This document shows, one piece after another, positions 43,168 to 53,073 of a stretch of 64,000 bases of DNA. This DNA comes from Clostridia bacterium (GTDB lineage Bacteria > Bacillota > Clostridia > Oscillospirales > Acutalibacteraceae), in contig CAAGJJ010000081.1 of NCBI GenBank assembly GCA_900770165.1, forward strand, positions 35,757-99,756, read 5' to 3'. A program made the translations under genes and the position numbers. A model generated the notes under the pieces. That model searched no databases and had not been told where the DNA came from. It saw nothing but the letters and a program-made list of their open reading frames with translations. Position 1 is the stretch's first letter; each line of letters opens with the position of its first letter.

Positions 43168-46119
43168 ATGAGTGATATAATGAGACCTATTAGTTTTGAT
43201 AAGTTAATGAATTGGATATTAGAAGAAAAAAGATCAAAAGGTACTATATTTGGAATAAGGGAATTTTATAAGGCAAATTCAGAATATATAAATTTGTTTG
43301 AACAAAAACTAGAAAATCCTATAGGTCCTGCAGCTGGTCCTCATACGCAATTAGCTCAAAATATTATTGCTGCATATTGTGCTGGGAGCAGATTTTTTGA
43401 ACTTAAAACTGTTCAAGTAATAGATGGAGAAGACCTACCAGTATCAAAACCATGTATAAGTGCTCCCGATGAAGGTTATAATGTTGAATGGTCAACTGAG
43501 CTAACAGTGCCTTGTGCATTAGATGAATATATAAAAGCTTGGTTTGCAATAAAATTATTATCTAAAGAGTATTCTTTAGGTGATGACGATGGATTTATAT
43601 TTAATATGAGTGTTGGGTATGATCTCAATGGTATTAAGAGTGAAAAAATAAATAGTTTTATCGATAATATAAAAGACGCGAAAAATACAGAAATATGGCA
43701 AGAGTGCAAAAAATGGGCTAATGAAAATATTAATAAATTTAAAAATGTAAATATTTTGTATGTAAATGAAATATCCTCAAAAATTTGCACTTCTATAACT
43801 CTTTCAACGCTTCACGGATGTCCTCCAGACGAAATTGAAAGAATAGCAAATTATTTATTAACAGAAAAAGGCCTTAATACATTTATAAAGTGTAATCCAA
43901 CATTGTTAGGATATGCGTTTACAAGAAAAACTATGGATAATATGGGATATGGCTATCTGGAATTTGATGAACATCATTTTAAAAATGATCTCCAATTTGA
44001 TGACGCTGTTCCTATGTTAAAAAGACTCCAAAAATTAGCAAATAGTATGGGACTAGATTTTGGCGTTAAGCTTACTAATACATTTCCAGTAAAGATCTGT
44101 AAGAATGAACTTCCAGGGGACGAAATGTATATGTCTGGAAGGTCATTATATCCATTAAGTATGAATCTTGCATATAAATTATCTGAGGCATTTAATGGAA
44201 AACTTAGGATATCTTATTCTGGAGGAGCAGATATTTTCAATATAAAAAGCATATTTGAAACAGGGATATATCCAATAACCTTAGCAACATCTATTTTAAA
44301 GCCAGGTGGTTATGAAAGATTTATAGATTTAGCGAATGAATTTAAAAATATGAAGTATCGTCACTTTAAGGGAATTGATGTAAAAAGGTTAAAAAGTTTG
44401 GCTGAATCATCATTAAGTAATCCACATAATATTAAAAATATAAAACCAGAATTATCTAGGAAAATAAACGAAAAAGTACCTAAACTAAATTGTTTTATTG
44501 CTCCTTGTAATAAGGGATGCCCTATAAACCAAGATGTACCACAATATTTAAGGTTGGTTGGAGAAGGAAAGTACCTTGAAGCTTTTAAAGTAATAGTAGA
44601 TAGGAATCCTTTGCCGTTTATAACGGGTACAATTTGCAACCATAGATGTATGAGTAAATGTACCAGAAATTTCTATGAAGATTCAATTAAAATAAGGGAT
44701 ATGAAGTTAGTAGCTGCGCAAAGTGCGTTTGACACTTTTATTAAAAGTATTAAAAAAGAAGAATTACCTAGTCATAAAACAGTTGCAATTGTAGGAGGAG
44801 GCCCAGCAGGCCTTTCAGCTGCATACTTTTTGTCAAGAAATGGAATAGGAGTTACAATATTTGACAAAAACTCTAAGTTGGGAGGAACAGTAACGTTTGC
44901 AATACCGGACTTTAGAATTCCAATGAGTTCTATTGAAAATGATGTAAAACTTATTATGTCAATGGATATAAATATAGAACTTAACACTGAAATTAAGTCA
45001 TATAAAGACTTAAAAGAATTAGGGTATAAGTATATTATTTTTGCAACAGGAGCTTTAAAGAGGGGAAAACTAAATTTAAATAGTAATAATACTATAAATG
45101 CTATTGATTTTTTGGAACAATATAAATCTAATTATGAAAAAACCTATTTAGGGAAAAATGTAGTAATAATAGGTGGAGGAAATACGGCAATGGATGCAGC
45201 AAGAGCTGCAAAGAGAGTTAAAAATGTAGAGAATGTTTATATTATATATAGAAGAACTAAAAAGTATATGCCGGCAGATGAGGAAGAAATTAAGCTTGCT
45301 TTAGAAGATGGTATTGAAATTAAAGAACTTTTCTCTCCTGAGCTATATAAAGATTCTGTACTTATATGTAGAAAAATAGTATTAGGTGAGTTAGATAACA
45401 GTGGAAGACGTTTACCAATTGAGACAGAAGAGAAGATTAAAATTCATGCCGATTCAGTTATTACAGCGGTTGGTGAAAAAATTGATGATGAATTTTTCAA
45501 GTTGAATGATATTGATCTTGATACTAAAGGAAATGTAATAGTTAATAAAAAAACATTAGAAACTAATATAGAAAATATATTTGTTGCAGGTGATGCATTT
45601 AGAGGGCCGTCAACAGTAGTTGATTCTATACATGATGCAAATGTTGTAGCAGATACAATTTTACTTAGAGAAAATTCTAGTAATTATGAAAATTTAGAAT
45701 ATGTTCTTAACGAATGTGAGGAAACTATACGTTCTCGCAAAGGAAAAATAAAAGAAGCAAAAGATGAAATTAAAGCTGAATGTGATAGGTGTTTGGAATG
45801 TTCTACTATTTGTGAAAACTGTGTTAGTGTATGTCCAAATCGTGCAAATGTAACTATAAAATCAGAGTCACTTGGTACTCAAATTTTGCATATAGATTCT
45901 ATGTGTAACGAATGTGGAAACTGCGAAACATTTTGTCCATATGATTCAGCACCATATAAGGAAAAACTTACTTTGTTTACAAATGAAGATGATTTTGAAA
46001 ATAGTACGAATGAAGGTTTTTTAATTATTGATAAAAAATTAGTTAAAAAAAGAGTTAATGATATAGATGTTTCAGAGATGATAGATGCAATTATTAAAGA
46101 CTATTCATGGATGTTATAA
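43168..46119 (+). CDS. ygfK: YgfK, putative selenate reductase-type Fe-S flavoprotein
   Basis: This 983-residue multidomain oxidoreductase opens MSDIMRPISFDKLMNWI as in E. coli YgfK. It has a dihydroorotate-dehydrogenase-like barrel (GPAAGPHTQLAQN, STLHGCPPDEIE). In the middle there is a glutamate-synthase small-subunit-type domain with Fe-S cysteines (PCNKGCPINQDVPQY, CNHRCMSKCTR) and two dinucleotide folds (VAIVGGGPAGLSAAY and VVIIGGGNTAMDAAR). At the C-terminus are two ferredoxin-like clusters (CLECSTICENCVSVCP, CNECGNCETFCP). It is part of the conserved uric-acid/purine set and presumably moves electrons in a reductive ring step. Substrate unproven. Confidence 0.93.
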   Translation: MSDIMRPISFDKLMNWILEEKRSKGTIFGIREFYKANSEYINLFEQKLENPIGPAAGPHTQLAQNIIAAYCAGSRFFELKTVQVIDGEDLPVSKPCISAPDEGYNVEWSTELTVPCALDEYIKAWFAIKLLSKEYSLGDDDGFIFNMSVGYDLNGIKSEKINSFIDNIKDAKNTEIWQECKKWANENINKFKNVNILYVNEISSKICTSITLSTLHGCPPDEIERIANYLLTEKGLNTFIKCNPTLLGYAFTRKTMDNMGYGYLEFDEHHFKNDLQFDDAVPMLKRLQKLANSMGLDFGVKLTNTFPVKICKNELPGDEMYMSGRSLYPLSMNLAYKLSEAFNGKLRISYSGGADIFNIKSIFETGIYPITLATSILKPGGYERFIDLANEFKNMKYRHFKGIDVKRLKSLAESSLSNPHNIKNIKPELSRKINEKVPKLNCFIAPCNKGCPINQDVPQYLRLVGEGKYLEAFKVIVDRNPLPFITGTICNHRCMSKCTRNFYEDSIKIRDMKLVAAQSAFDTFIKSIKKEELPSHKTVAIVGGGPAGLSAAYFLSRNGIGVTIFDKNSKLGGTVTFAIPDFRIPMSSIENDVKLIMSMDINIELNTEIKSYKDLKELGYKYIIFATGALKRGKLNLNSNNTINAIDFLEQYKSNYEKTYLGKNVVIIGGGNTAMDAARAAKRVKNVENVYIIYRRTKKYMPADEEEIKLALEDGIEIKELFSPELYKDSVLICRKIVLGELDNSGRRLPIETEEKIKIHADSVITAVGEKIDDEFFKLNDIDLDTKGNVIVNKKTLETNIENIFVAGDAFRGPSTVVDSIHDANVVADTILLRENSSNYENLEYVLNECEETIRSRKGKIKEAKDEIKAECDRCLECSTICENCVSVCPNRANVTIKSESLGTQILHIDSMCNECGNCETFCPYDSAPYKEKLTLFTNEDDFENSTNEGFLIIDKKLVKKRVNDIDVSEMIDAIIKDYSWML

Positions 46120-46180
46120 GATTTATAAAAATATGAGATAATTTTTCTAATTTCTATGTTGTTTAAAGGTGTGAAATAGG

Positions 46181-47554
46181 GTGTATACGTTAATAAAAGG
46201 TGGTCGTATAATAACAAATGGAACAGATTATGTTTCTGATATTTTAATTAAGGGGAATAAAATATTAAAAATAGATAAAGACATAGAAAATATATGTAAT
46301 GCTAATATTATTGATGCATCAGGATGTTTAATTTTTGCTGGATTTATAGATACTCATACTCATTTTGATTTAGATAATGGTATGACCAAAACAGCAGATA
46401 ATTTTAAAACAGGTACATTTGCTGCTGCGATGGGTGGAACTACTTGTGTTCTTGACTTTGCAACTCAAAATAAGGGAGAGACATTGCAATTTGCACTTGA
46501 TAATTGGCATAAAAAAGCTGATGGTATATCTTCTTGTAATTATGGGTTTCATATGGCAATAACAGATTTTAATAGCGATGTTGAAAGCCAAATGGAATTG
46601 ATGAGCAAAAATGGAGTAACTTCTTATAAATTGTATATGGCCTACGATAATTTAAGATTAGATGATATTTCTATTTATAAGGTATTAAAAAAGGCAAAAG
46701 AACTAGGATCAATAGTAACTGTTCATTGTGAGAATGGCGATTTAGCTAATGAATTAAGCCAAGAGCAAAAAAACCAAGGAAATATTTCTCCTAGAGCACA
46801 TCCAAAATCTAGGCCAGATGATATTGAAGCCGAAGCTATAAGTAGATTCCTTTACATTGCAAACATAGCATGTGCACCGGCGTATATTGTGCATCTAAGT
46901 ACTGAAAAAGGACTTAAAGAGGCTTTACTTGCAAGAAAAAGAGGGCAAGAAGTATATATTGAAACTTGCCCACAATATTTGCTATTAGATGAGAGTAGAT
47001 ATGATCTTCCAGGATTTGAGGGAGGAAAATTTATTCTTACTCCACCTTTAAGAAAAATTAAAGATATAAATGCATTGTGGAAAGCAATATCAAATGGTGA
47101 CATTAATACAGTTGGGACAGACCATTGTAGTTTTAATTTTAAGGGGCAAAAAGATATAGGTTTAAATGATTTTACAAAGATTCCAAATGGATTGCCAGGA
47201 GTGAAAAACAGGGCAGAACTTTTATATACTTATGGAGTATGTGAAGGGAAAATCACTCTTAACCAGATGGTAGAATTACTTTCTGAAAATCCAAGTAAGA
47301 TATTTGGAATGAGCCATGAAAGAGGCTTTATAAAGGAAAATAGAATTGCAGATATAGTTATTTTTGACCCTAATATTGAGGAAACTATAAATGTAGAAAA
47401 TAGTTTTCATAACGTAGACTACACACCTTATGAAGGTATGCTTATAAAAGGCAAGGTTCGAGATGTAGTTTTAAACGGGGAAATTATTGTTAGAAATTAT
47501 ACAATGCTTCTAAAGGGACAAGGTGAGTTCGTCTTTAGGAAAGGGAACAACTAA
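46181..47554 (+). CDS. hyuA: Dihydropyrimidinase/hydantoinase family hydrolase (YgeZ type)
   Basis: This 457-residue cyclic amidohydrolase has the binuclear metal site H59 and H61 in FIDTHTHFDL, the carboxylated lysine K150 in SYKLYMAYD, and histidines in VTVHCENGD and IVHLSTEKG, with the Asp in TVGTDHCSF. It would open a cyclic ureide in the purine pathway. The start is GTG and the stop overlaps the ATG of the next gene (TAATG), so translation is coupled to the xanthine dehydrogenase. Confidence 0.92.
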   Translation: MYTLIKGGRIITNGTDYVSDILIKGNKILKIDKDIENICNANIIDASGCLIFAGFIDTHTHFDLDNGMTKTADNFKTGTFAAAMGGTTCVLDFATQNKGETLQFALDNWHKKADGISSCNYGFHMAITDFNSDVESQMELMSKNGVTSYKLYMAYDNLRLDDISIYKVLKKAKELGSIVTVHCENGDLANELSQEQKNQGNISPRAHPKSRPDDIEAEAISRFLYIANIACAPAYIVHLSTEKGLKEALLARKRGQEVYIETCPQYLLLDESRYDLPGFEGGKFILTPPLRKIKDINALWKAISNGDINTVGTDHCSFNFKGQKDIGLNDFTKIPNGLPGVKNRAELLYTYGVCEGKITLNQMVELLSENPSKIFGMSHERGFIKENRIADIVIFDPNIEETINVENSFHNVDYTPYEGMLIKGKVRDVVLNGEIIVRNYTMLLKGQGEFVFRKGNN

Positions 47555-50118
47555 TGTACAAATTCAATGTAAATGGTAAAATGGTAACATCATATAAAGA
47601 CCAAAAGCTTATTTACTTTTTAAGAGATGAACTTAATTTAACTTCAGTTAAAAATGGTTGCAGCGAAGGAGCTTGCGGCACTTGTATGGTAATAGTGAAT
47701 GGCAAAGCTATGAAAGCCTGTGTATTAAAAACGTCAAAATTGGAAAATAAAAATATAATTACGGTAGAAGGACTTTCTAAAAGAGAAAAATTGGTTTACT
47801 CTTATGCGTTTGCAAAAGTTGGAGCTGTACAATGTGGATTTTGTATACCAGGTATGGTTATGAGTGCAAAGGCTTTACTTGATGTTAACCTTAATCCTAC
47901 ATTATCAGAGGTAAAAAATGCTATTAAAAATAATATATGTAGATGCACAGGATATAAAAAAATAGAACAAGCTATTTTACTATCTGCAAAGATATTTAGA
48001 GAAAATGTTGATATAAAAGGAGATATTTCTAAAGGATTTATTGGTGACAATCTTTTTAGAGTAGATGCAGTAAAAAAGGTTTTGGGAACAGCTGAATATG
48101 TCGATGATATTAGAATAGATGGCATGATATTTGGAGGAGCGGTTCGAAGTAAATATCCAAGAGCCATTATTAAAAATATAAATATTTTGAAAGCTAAAGA
48201 ACTTCCTGGAGTTGTTACAATATTAACAGCAGAAGATATACCAGGAAATAAAAAAATAGGGCACTTGAAAAAAGATTGGGATGTACTAATAAAGAAAGGT
48301 TCAGTAACTCATTATATAGGAGATGCTATAGTATTAATTGCGGCAGAAAGTATTGATATATTAGAAAAGGCGAAGTCCTTAGTTGAGATAGAATATGAAG
48401 AGCTCAGTCCTATTAGTAATGCTGTTGAGTCTATGAAAAATGCTAATGAACTTGTTCATCCCAATACTACAGATACAAATGTATTATTTGTGCAAAAGCT
48501 TTCTAGAGGAAATGCAGATAAAGCTATAAAAAATTCCAAATATGTTGTAAAAAATAAATATTCAACACCATTTACAGAGCATGCTTTTTTAGAACCTGAA
48601 TCAGCTGTAGCAACGCCATATAAAGACGATGGCATATTAATATATAGTGCAGATCAAGGTGTTTATCAGACACAAAAAGAATGTGCAGAAGCATTAGGAT
48701 TACCACTTGAAAAAGTTAGAGTTATAGCAAAAAATATTGGTGGGGGCTTTGGAGGAAAAGAGGACATGAGTGTTCAGCACTTTGCGGCTCTTTTATCATA
48801 TAAAACTAAAAAACCTGTAAAAGTCTCATTATCTAGGCAAGAAAGTATAATGGTGCATCCTAAACGCCATGCCATGGAAATGGAGTTTATACTTGCATGT
48901 GATGAAAATGGAAAACTAACAGCAATGAAGGCTACAATAATTGCAGATAGCGGGGCATATGCATCGTTAGGTGGACCGGTACTTCAAAGAGCATGTACAC
49001 ATGCTGCTGGACCGTATAATTATCAGAATATAGAAATACTTGGCAAAGCTGTGTATACGAATAATCCTCCGGCGGGGGCTTTTCGAGGATTTGGAGTAAC
49101 ACAAAGTTGCTTTGCGAATGAATGCAATTTAGATAAACTTGCAGAATTGGTGGGTATTAGTCCTTGGAAGATAAGGTATAGAAATGCAATAAGACCTGGC
49201 CAGACTTTGCCTAATGGACAAATAGCCGATAATTCAACAGCTTTAGTAGAAACACTTGAAGCTGTTAAAGATGAGTACAACAATAATAAATATGTAGGAA
49301 TTGCATGTGCTATGAAGAACAGCGGACTAGGTGTAGGTGTGCCCGATATAGGTAGGTGTACTCTTTATGTTAAAGGTCAAAAAGTATATATAAATACAAG
49401 TGCTGCGTGCATAGGACAAGGAATGGGAACAGTTGTAACGCAAATAGTTTGTAATACTACTGGATTATCTCCTAGTTTAGTAGTTCATAGTCCTCCAGAT
49501 ACTGAAACTACCCCTAACTCTGGCAATACAACTGCATCAAGACAAACAGTATTTACAGGGGAAGCAACAAGGCAAGCTGCCTTAAAGTTAAAAAAAGCGC
49601 TTAAAAATGCAACTTTAGAAGAACTAGAAGGAGAAAAATTTGAAGGTGAATTTTCTTTTAAAACAGATGCAATAGGAAGTGAATTAAAAAATCCTGTAAG
49701 TCATATAGCGTATGGCTATGCAACACATTTAGTAGTTTTAGATAATAATGGTGTTTTAAAAAAGGTAGTAGCAGCTCACGATGTTGGAAGAGCTATAAAT
49801 CCTCATAGCCTTGAAGGGCAAATTGAAGGTGGGGTTGTTATGAGCTTAGGTTATGCTTTAACAGAAAATTATCCTCTTGAAAATAGTGTTCCAACTGCTA
49901 AATTTGGTACATTAGGCTTGTTTAAATCACCTAATGTACCCGAAATAGAAACAATTATAGTTGAAAAAAATGATGAAAAAATAGCATATGGAGCTAAAGG
50001 AGTGGGAGAGATATGCTCAATTCCAACACCACCAGCAGTGGCATTGGCCTATTATAAGTATGATGGAAAATTTAGAACAGTTTTACCATTAAGTAATACT
50101 CCATACAGCAAAAAATAA
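47554..50118 (+). CDS. xdhD: Single-chain selenium-type xanthine dehydrogenase (XdhD-like)
   Basis: This 854-residue protein fuses an N-terminal [2Fe-2S] region (GCSEGACGTCMVIVNGK, QCGFCIPGM, CRCTGYKK; residues 1 to about 150) to a molybdenum-binding domain starting near 165 (RVDAVKKVLGTAEYVDDI, GGGFGGKEDM, GAFRGFGVTQ, catalytic GAKGVGEICSIP). There is no FAD domain. This is the architecture of E. coli XdhD and of the selenium-dependent xanthine dehydrogenase family in clostridia and enterococci, where a labile selenium occupies the Mo site. No in-frame TGA is present, as expected for a non-selenocysteine enzyme. Confidence 0.92.
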   Translation: MYKFNVNGKMVTSYKDQKLIYFLRDELNLTSVKNGCSEGACGTCMVIVNGKAMKACVLKTSKLENKNIITVEGLSKREKLVYSYAFAKVGAVQCGFCIPGMVMSAKALLDVNLNPTLSEVKNAIKNNICRCTGYKKIEQAILLSAKIFRENVDIKGDISKGFIGDNLFRVDAVKKVLGTAEYVDDIRIDGMIFGGAVRSKYPRAIIKNINILKAKELPGVVTILTAEDIPGNKKIGHLKKDWDVLIKKGSVTHYIGDAIVLIAAESIDILEKAKSLVEIEYEELSPISNAVESMKNANELVHPNTTDTNVLFVQKLSRGNADKAIKNSKYVVKNKYSTPFTEHAFLEPESAVATPYKDDGILIYSADQGVYQTQKECAEALGLPLEKVRVIAKNIGGGFGGKEDMSVQHFAALLSYKTKKPVKVSLSRQESIMVHPKRHAMEMEFILACDENGKLTAMKATIIADSGAYASLGGPVLQRACTHAAGPYNYQNIEILGKAVYTNNPPAGAFRGFGVTQSCFANECNLDKLAELVGISPWKIRYRNAIRPGQTLPNGQIADNSTALVETLEAVKDEYNNNKYVGIACAMKNSGLGVGVPDIGRCTLYVKGQKVYINTSAACIGQGMGTVVTQIVCNTTGLSPSLVVHSPPDTETTPNSGNTTASRQTVFTGEATRQAALKLKKALKNATLEELEGEKFEGEFSFKTDAIGSELKNPVSHIAYGYATHLVVLDNNGVLKKVVAAHDVGRAINPHSLEGQIEGGVVMSLGYALTENYPLENSVPTAKFGTLGLFKSPNVPEIETIIVEKNDEKIAYGAKGVGEICSIPTPPAVALAYYKYDGKFRTVLPLSNTPYSKK

Positions 50119-50145
50119 ATAGAGTAACGTAAAGAAATGTTATAA

Positions 50146-50184
50146 GCCCACCTAAAATATATTTTTAGATGGGCGAATTTTTTA
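50146..50184 (+). terminator. Terminator of the purine cluster
   Basis: GCCCACCTAAAA pairs with TTTTAGATGGGC (one mismatch) and is followed by GAATTTTTTAATTTT. Confidence 0.82.
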
Positions 50185-50234
50185 ATTTTGTTTAAAATAT
50201 AAAAAATGTTATTATTGTTATGAAAAGTCTTTAA

Positions 50235-50263
50235 TTGTTAAAAGTATTATAATAATATATAAT
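50235..50263 (+). promoter_or_regulatory. Promoter of the ABC importer-mocA operon
   Basis: TTGTTA (50235-50240) and TATAAT (50258-50263) with 17-bp spacing lie about 68 bp before the binding-protein start. No molybdenum-cofactor riboswitch is evident in the leader. Confidence 0.7.
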
Positions 50264-50331
50264 GTAAATTACTTTTAAATGTAAAACAGTGCATATATCG
50301 TAATAACTATTATAATAAGGAGTTGATTCTT

Positions 50332-51360
50332 TTGAAAAAGGCAATATCTTTAATTTTAAGTTTGACTATTATAATTTGTACTGGGTGTAGAAATAATTCA
50401 AGTAATACTAATAATTTTGAAGCTAATACTATAAAAATAGTAGATCAAGCAAATAGAACAGTGGTGTTGCCTAAAAATATAAATAGAGTTATATCTTGTT
50501 ATTATACAGTAACTTCAACGATTATAGCACTTGGACAAAAAGATAAATTGGTTGGTATAGAGATGAATGCAAACAAGAGAAAAATTTATCAAAAATCTGC
50601 GCCAGAGCTATTAGATTTACCATCAATTGGTAATTCTAAAACTATTAATATAGAAACTTGTGCATCGTTAAATTCAGATGTAATAATTATACCAGATAGA
50701 TTAACTAATATGATTGATCAGTTAGAGTTGGCCGGGTTAAATGTAGTAGTAGTTTCTCCAGAAAATGACTCAAAATTGTTAGAGATGTTTGATTTATTAG
50801 GAAATATATTGGGTGGCACTGCAGCTGACACTTCTAAGAAACTAATATCTTATTATAAAGAACAACTAAATTTTATAAATTCATTAAATTTTAATACTAT
50901 TCCTTCTGTATATATAACTGGAAATTCATCTTATCTTACTACTGCTTCTTCAGATATGTTCCAAACACATCTTATAAGTCTTTCAGGAGGGAAATCAGTT
51001 TCAAATGAACTACAGGGTGAATATTGGGTTAATGTTACATCTGAACAAGTAGCTTTATGGAATCCTGAGTTTATATGTATGCCAAATGGTAAATCTTTTG
51101 CTGAATCAGATTTAAAATCAGATGTAGGTTTAAAAAATACGACAGCTTTAAAAAATTATAATGTATATGAATTTCCATCTGATATTGAAAGCTGGGATTA
51201 TCCAACTCCTTCCGTTATTTTAGGTGTGCTATGGCTAACTAGTAAACTTCATGAAGATTTAATATCTTCACAAAGTGTTATGGATAAAGCTAAATGTTTT
51301 TATAAAACATTTTATAATATTGATGTAACAGATGAGGAAATAGGTTATGGCATTGAATGA
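50332..51360 (+). CDS. Type II ABC importer substrate-binding lipoprotein
   Basis: This 342-residue lipoprotein has a signal peptide with lipobox ICTGC and the two-lobe TroA/BtuF-type fold (NRTVVLPKNINRVIS, ALGQKDKLVGIE, SDVIIIPDRL, LLEMFDLLGNILGG). Such proteins bind iron complexes, cobalamin, tungstate or molybdate. Because mocA ends this operon and molybdenum enzymes precede it, an oxyanion role like MolA of Haemophilus is attractive, but this is inference. The TTG at 50332 is 9 nt from AAGGAG; a TTG at 50323 directly abuts it and is unlikely. Confidence 0.82.
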   Translation: MKKAISLILSLTIIICTGCRNNSSNTNNFEANTIKIVDQANRTVVLPKNINRVISCYYTVTSTIIALGQKDKLVGIEMNANKRKIYQKSAPELLDLPSIGNSKTINIETCASLNSDVIIIPDRLTNMIDQLELAGLNVVVVSPENDSKLLEMFDLLGNILGGTAADTSKKLISYYKEQLNFINSLNFNTIPSVYITGNSSYLTTASSDMFQTHLISLSGGKSVSNELQGEYWVNVTSEQVALWNPEFICMPNGKSFAESDLKSDVGLKNTTALKNYNVYEFPSDIESWDYPTPSVILGVLWLTSKLHEDLISSQSVMDKAKCFYKTFYNIDVTDEEIGYGIE

Positions 51361-52321
51361 GAAAAAAAAATCTAACGCTTTAATATACATAATGCTATTT
51401 GTTCTTTTGGGAGTAACTATACTAGCACTATTTTCGGGACGTTATTCTATTAATTTTAATACCATTAGAACTTCTGAAGGATTCAATATATTTTATAATG
51501 TTAGAATGCCTCGAGTTATAATGTCACTGCTGTGTGGAGGAGCTCTAGGAGTATCGGGAGGAATATTTCAAAAGGTTTTTAAAAACGATTTAGCTTCACC
51601 AGATATAATAGGAATATCATCTGGCTCAAGTTTGGGTGCTGTTATAGCAATAGTACTTTTTGGAAGTATATCTTACTATATTCAATTGTTTGCTTTTTTA
51701 GGAGGTATACTTTCTGTAGTATTTGTTTTTATAATTGCAAATTTTAATAAAGAAAATTATATTTTTAGTTTAATAATATCTGGTATTGTTATTAGTGCAA
51801 TGTGTACTTCAGTAGTTATGATTTTTAAGTATACTGCAGATCCTTATAATAAGCTTCCTTCTATTGAATTTTGGCTTATGGGTGGTTTACATAATGTTAA
51901 AGTGCAACAAATGTATTTTGTTTTAATTTTGTATTTAATACTATTTTTTATTATTTATAAACTCAGGTGGAGTTTACAAGTAATATCATTAAGTGATGAT
52001 GAAATTAAATCGTTAGGTGTAAATATTTTTGCTAGAAGAGTTATTTTTATAATAATAGCAACATTTTTAGTATCTACAGTAGTTTCAAACTGTGGTGTTA
52101 TAGGATGGGTAGGACTTATAGCACCATATATTGCAAGACTAATTACAAAAAAATGGATTTTTATGTCGTTTATTATAGGCAGTATTATATTAGTAATATC
52201 AGACACTTTAGCAAGAAGCATAACTGCAAATGAGATTCCCATAGGAATTTTAATATCATTTTTGGGAGCACCTTTTTTAATTTATCTTTTGGTAAAGAGG
52301 GGATCTGGCTATAATGCTTGA
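51347..52321 (+). CDS. FecCD-family ABC importer permease
   Basis: This 324-residue polytopic membrane protein has about eight to ten helices with the family motifs RMPRVIMSLLCGGALGVSGG, FQKVFKNDLASPDIIGISSG and the ATPase-coupling segment near GVIGWVGLIAPYIAR. It overlaps the binding-protein gene by 14 nt and the ATPase gene by 8 nt. Together they form a complete BtuCDF-like importer. Confidence 0.88.
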   Translation: MALNEKKKSNALIYIMLFVLLGVTILALFSGRYSINFNTIRTSEGFNIFYNVRMPRVIMSLLCGGALGVSGGIFQKVFKNDLASPDIIGISSGSSLGAVIAIVLFGSISYYIQLFAFLGGILSVVFVFIIANFNKENYIFSLIISGIVISAMCTSVVMIFKYTADPYNKLPSIEFWLMGGLHNVKVQQMYFVLILYLILFFIIYKLRWSLQVISLSDDEIKSLGVNIFARRVIFIIIATFLVSTVVSNCGVIGWVGLIAPYIARLITKKWIFMSFIIGSIILVISDTLARSITANEIPIGILISFLGAPFLIYLLVKRGSGYNA

Positions 52322-53069
52322 GATTAATAATTTATGTGTATATGCGGGGAAAAATAATATAATAAATAATGTAACATTTAATGCACAATATGGTGAATTA
52401 ACAGCAATTTTGGCTCTTAATGGTACAGGAAAAACCCAACTTTTAAAGATAATTGCTAATATTGATCCTATTAAAAAAGGTGAAGTTTTAAATGATGGAA
52501 TAAAACCTAAGTACGATGGTAAAACTATATCGTATCTTCCTCAAAAGGTTGAAGTATATTCGAACTTTACTTGTTTGGAATATGTACTTATGGGAAGAAC
52601 GCCATACATAAGTACATTTGGATATCCATCAAAAAAAGATATAGATATAGCAGAAGAATCTATTATAGTTTCTGGAGTTGAGCATCTTAAAGAAAGAAAG
52701 ATTTATAGTTTATCTGGTGGAGAATTTAGGAGAACTTGTATTGCAAAATTGTTAGCACAAGATACAAGAGTAATGCTGCTAGATGAGCCATGTGCATATC
52801 TTGACTGCAGGAGACAGCAAAAAATAATGTATTTGCTTAGAGACATAGTTAAGAAAAACAATAAATGTGCAGTGGTTACACTTCACGATCCTTCAATAGC
52901 TTTTAAATTTTGTGACAAAGTTATATTTATTAATTCAAATGGAGTAATATCGCAACTATATTCTAAAAAAGCAAGCTTAAATGAAATAAATTGTTACTTA
53001 ACTAAGATATATGGAAATAAAATAAGAGCTGTGAAATTAGAAGATGAAATTGTTATATTATGGGGGTGA
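52314..53069 (+). CDS. ABC importer ATP-binding protein (FecE/MolC type)
   Basis: This 251-residue ATPase has Walker A as ALNGTGKTQLLK, with Ala instead of the usual first Gly (still within the P-loop pattern), the Q-loop SYLPQKVEVYS, signature LSGGEFRRTCIAKLL, Walker B VMLLDEPCAYLD and H-loop VVTLHDPS. It energises the FecCD permease. The mocA ribosome site lies at its very end. Confidence 0.88.
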   Translation: MLEINNLCVYAGKNNIINNVTFNAQYGELTAILALNGTGKTQLLKIIANIDPIKKGEVLNDGIKPKYDGKTISYLPQKVEVYSNFTCLEYVLMGRTPYISTFGYPSKKDIDIAEESIIVSGVEHLKERKIYSLSGGEFRRTCIAKLLAQDTRVMLLDEPCAYLDCRRQQKIMYLLRDIVKKNNKCAVVTLHDPSIAFKFCDKVIFINSNGVISQLYSKKASLNEINCYLTKIYGNKIRAVKLEDEIVILWG

Positions 53070-53073
53070 TAAG

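Noticed and set aside
47554..50118. Selenocysteine in the selenium-type xanthine dehydrogenase
   Set aside because: No in-frame TGA is seen, and this family carries labile selenium at the Mo site, not selenocysteine.
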